DNA of 64,000 nt. Origin: Terrabacter sp. Root85 (GTDB lineage: Bacteria; Actinomycetota; Actinomycetes; Actinomycetales; Dermatophilaceae). The position numbers and the translations under genes were made by a program. How positions within the stretch are numbered: position 1 is the stretch's first letter; the number at the start of each line of letters is the position of its first letter. The notes under the pieces are model-generated. The model saw only the letters and a program-made list of their open reading frames with translations, was not told the DNA's origin and did no database searches. The stretch covers positions 248,968 to 312,967 of the forward strand of contig NZ_LMIW01000001.1 in NCBI RefSeq assembly GCF_001429185.1. The letters run 5' to 3'. Positions 62,345 through 64,000 of this stretch are shown one piece after another.

Positions 62345-64000
62345 TCAGGGAGCGGTCTGGACCGCCGGTCGCTCGGCACCCTCATGGCCACCGGATCCGC
62401 CTGCGGGACGCAGCTTCTCGCCCTCGATGTCGACGTCTGGCATCGCCCGGTCGAGCCACCGCGGCAGCCACCACGCCTTGTCACCGAGGAACGACATGAC
62501 CGCCGGCACGAGCGACAGGCGCACGACGAAGGCGTCGACCGCGACACCGAAGGCCAGGGCGAAGCCCATCGACTTGATGATCGGGTCCTCGACGAGGACG
62601 AAGCCGGCGAAGACCGACATCATGATGAGCGCCGCAGCGACGACGACCCGTGCACCGTGGCCCACGCCAGCGACGACCGCCTCGCGCGCGGTCTCGCCGT
62701 GCACGAAGTCCTCGCGCATGCGCGAGACGAGGAAGACCTCGTAGTCCATGGCGAGGCCGAAGAGGATGCCGATGAGCAGGATCGGCAGGAAGCTGACGAG
62801 CGGGCCCGCGGTGTCGAGCCCCACGAGTGAGGACAGCCAGCCCCACTGGAAGATCGCGACGGTCGCCCCGAACGCGGCGCCGATCGTCAGGAGGAAGCCG
62901 AGGGTCGCCTTCAGCGGCACGAGCAGCGACCGGAACATCAGCATGAGCAGGACGAAGCCGAGCCCGACGACGACGAGCAGGTAGACGGGTAGGGCCGCGG
63001 AGAGCTTGTCGGACACGTCGACGCCGACCGCCGTGACACCGGTGACCGAGATCTCGGCTCCGGTCGCGCCGGCCGTCACGGCGAGGGCCGAGCGCAGGTC
63101 GCGGACGAGGTCGAAGGTCGCCTCAGCCGTGGGGCCGGACTTCGGGATGACGGCGAGGATCGTCGTGCGCCCGTCGGCGCTCGTCTGCCCGGGCGCCACG
63201 GCGAGCACGTCGGACAGGCCGGTCGCCGCCTTGGCCGCACCGGCCGTGGCCTGCTGGGCCTGCTGCGGGGTGTCGCCGTGGACGACCATGACGAGCCGGC
63301 CGTTGAAGCCCTCGCCGAAGCCCTCGGAGATGAGGTCGTACGCCACGCGCTTGCTGCTCGTGACGGGCGCGGTGCCGTCGTCGGGCAGGGCGAGGCGCAT
63401 GCTGGCGGCCGGGAGGGCGATCGCGCCGAGGAGCACGACGCCCGCGACGAGCACCGGCACACGGTGGCGGACCGTGAAGCGTCCCCAGGCTAAGCCGCGG
63501 TTGCCGGCCCTCTCGTCGAGGTCCGTGCCGGCGGCGTCGGCCCGGCGCTGCCGGCGCGAGAGCACCCGGTCGCCCGCGAAGCCGAGCAGCGCGGGCAGCA
63601 GCGTCACGGCCACGAGGACGGCGACGAGCACGGTCCCGGCCGCGGCGAGGCCCATCGCGGTGAGGAACGGGATGCCGACGACCGACAGGCCCGCGAGGGC
63701 GATGATGACGGTCAGACCGGCGAAGACGACGGCGGTGCCGGCGGTGCCGACGGCACGCGCGGCCGCCTCCTGCCGCTCGAGGCCGAGGGCGAGGTTGTGC
63801 CGGTAGCGCGAGGTGATGAAGAGCGAGTAGTCGATGCCGACCGCGAGACCGAGCATGAGGGCGAGCACCGGGGTCACGCTCGAGAGCTCGACGGCATGTC
63901 CGACGATGAGCAGCCCGATCATGCCGACGCCCACCCCGATGAGCGCGTTGACCATCGTCATGCCCGCCGCGACGAGCGAGCCGAAGGTGACGACGAGCAC
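62345..64000 (-). CDS. MMPL/RND-family transporter, C-terminal part (5' end beyond the window)
   Basis: 551 residues visible, the frame is open to the window edge, so the N-terminus is missing. GLAVGIDYSLFITSRYRHNLALG in the first half and ILFGLAMDYEVFLVSRMREDFVHGETAREAVVAGVGHGARVV in the second are the paired MMPL motifs with the proton-relay Asp-Tyr. At least nine membrane segments flank an extracytoplasmic domain (~200-340). Members export lipids, siderophores or drugs; the substrate here is unknown. Confidence 0.93.
   Translation of the reverse strand: MLVVTFGSLVAAGMTMVNALIGVGVGMIGLLIVGHAVELSSVTPVLALMLGLAVGIDYSLFITSRYRHNLALGLERQEAAARAVGTAGTAVVFAGLTVIIALAGLSVVGIPFLTAMGLAAAGTVLVAVLVAVTLLPALLGFAGDRVLSRRQRRADAAGTDLDERAGNRGLAWGRFTVRHRVPVLVAGVVLLGAIALPAASMRLALPDDGTAPVTSSKRVAYDLISEGFGEGFNGRLVMVVHGDTPQQAQQATAGAAKAATGLSDVLAVAPGQTSADGRTTILAVIPKSGPTAEATFDLVRDLRSALAVTAGATGAEISVTGVTAVGVDVSDKLSAALPVYLLVVVGLGFVLLMLMFRSLLVPLKATLGFLLTIGAAFGATVAIFQWGWLSSLVGLDTAGPLVSFLPILLIGILFGLAMDYEVFLVSRMREDFVHGETAREAVVAGVGHGARVVVAAALIMMSVFAGFVLVEDPIIKSMGFALAFGVAVDAFVVRLSLVPAVMSFLGDKAWWLPRWLDRAMPDVDIEGEKLRPAGGSGGHEGAERPAVQTAP

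Overview
The window is a gene-dense stretch of chromosome from a very high-G+C actinobacterium. Evidence for that includes a BldC-type developmental regulator, a mycobacterial-type LysX (lysyl-phosphatidylglycerol synthase fused to lysyl-tRNA synthetase), a DevS/DevR (DosS/DosR-like) pair, two ANTAR proteins, a Ddn-like deazaflavin-type nitroreductase, and many genes that appear to start leaderless just after a -10 box. Gene content and codon habits suggest Intrasporangiaceae or a close family. That placement is an inference and was not tested. I see no rRNA, tRNA, CRISPR array, insertion sequence or prophage.

Layout. 1-2.6 kb: 5' part of icmF (fused isobutyryl-CoA mutase), divergent from a MarR gene across a palindromic operator. 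3.3-9.4 kb: an AGE-family sugar isomerase, bldC, three further regulators (MarR, OhrR/MarR, TetR), an alditol oxidase behind two small genes, and an NADPH:FMN reductase facing TetR across a palindrome. 9.4-13.5 kb: a tightly coupled minus-strand operon of an FMN glutamate-synthase-like protein, a pyruvate oxidase and a class II glutamine amidotransferase. 13.7-19.2 kb: lysX, an anchored alpha/beta hydrolase and an SGNH hydrolase. 19.3-26 kb: a stress-flavoured block with a TIGR03885-type flavin oxidoreductase, a GH13 glucosidase, a zinc alcohol dehydrogenase under a SigB/SigF-like promoter, a stand-alone DUF6582-like protein, an SDR remnant, a SigF-family sigma factor and a GAF-ANTAR regulator. 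26-27.5 kb: a CPA1 cation/proton antiporter.

27.7-31.9 kb: four overlapping glycosyltransferase genes. 31.9-37.2 kb: a hypoxia/dormancy-like cluster with a universal stress protein and a flavodoxin-like gene on either side of a DosR-box-like palindrome, then an FMN-binding split-barrel protein, DevS (preceded by a possible 22-codon leader ORF), DevR and an ANTAR protein. 37.3-40.6 kb: LytR-CpsA-Psr protein, PCuAC-like lipoprotein, Ddn-like nitroreductase and a second split-barrel protein. 40.6-47 kb: carboxylesterase, leucyl aminopeptidase, SLC13/TrkA_C permease, UPF0104-type membrane protein and a small unknown. 47-50 kb: a giant MalT-like LuxR regulator. 50.4-58.4 kb: a cysteine-rich mini-protein and an arsenic resistance island (MFS, ArsO-like flavoprotein, arsR1, DinB-like protein, arsC, two-domain arsA, acr3, arsR2). 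58.4-64 kb: aldo/keto reductase, a frameshifted SDR, HxlR regulator and SRPBCC protein around a palindrome, two DUF202 membrane proteins and the 3' part of an MMPL transporter.

Cross-cutting observations are an octamer, GTATGCCG/CGGCATAC, found about 33 times in 64 kb on both strands in genes and spacers; repeated nine-base tandem repeats inside coding regions; and operators readable as near-perfect palindromes beside most one-component regulators.
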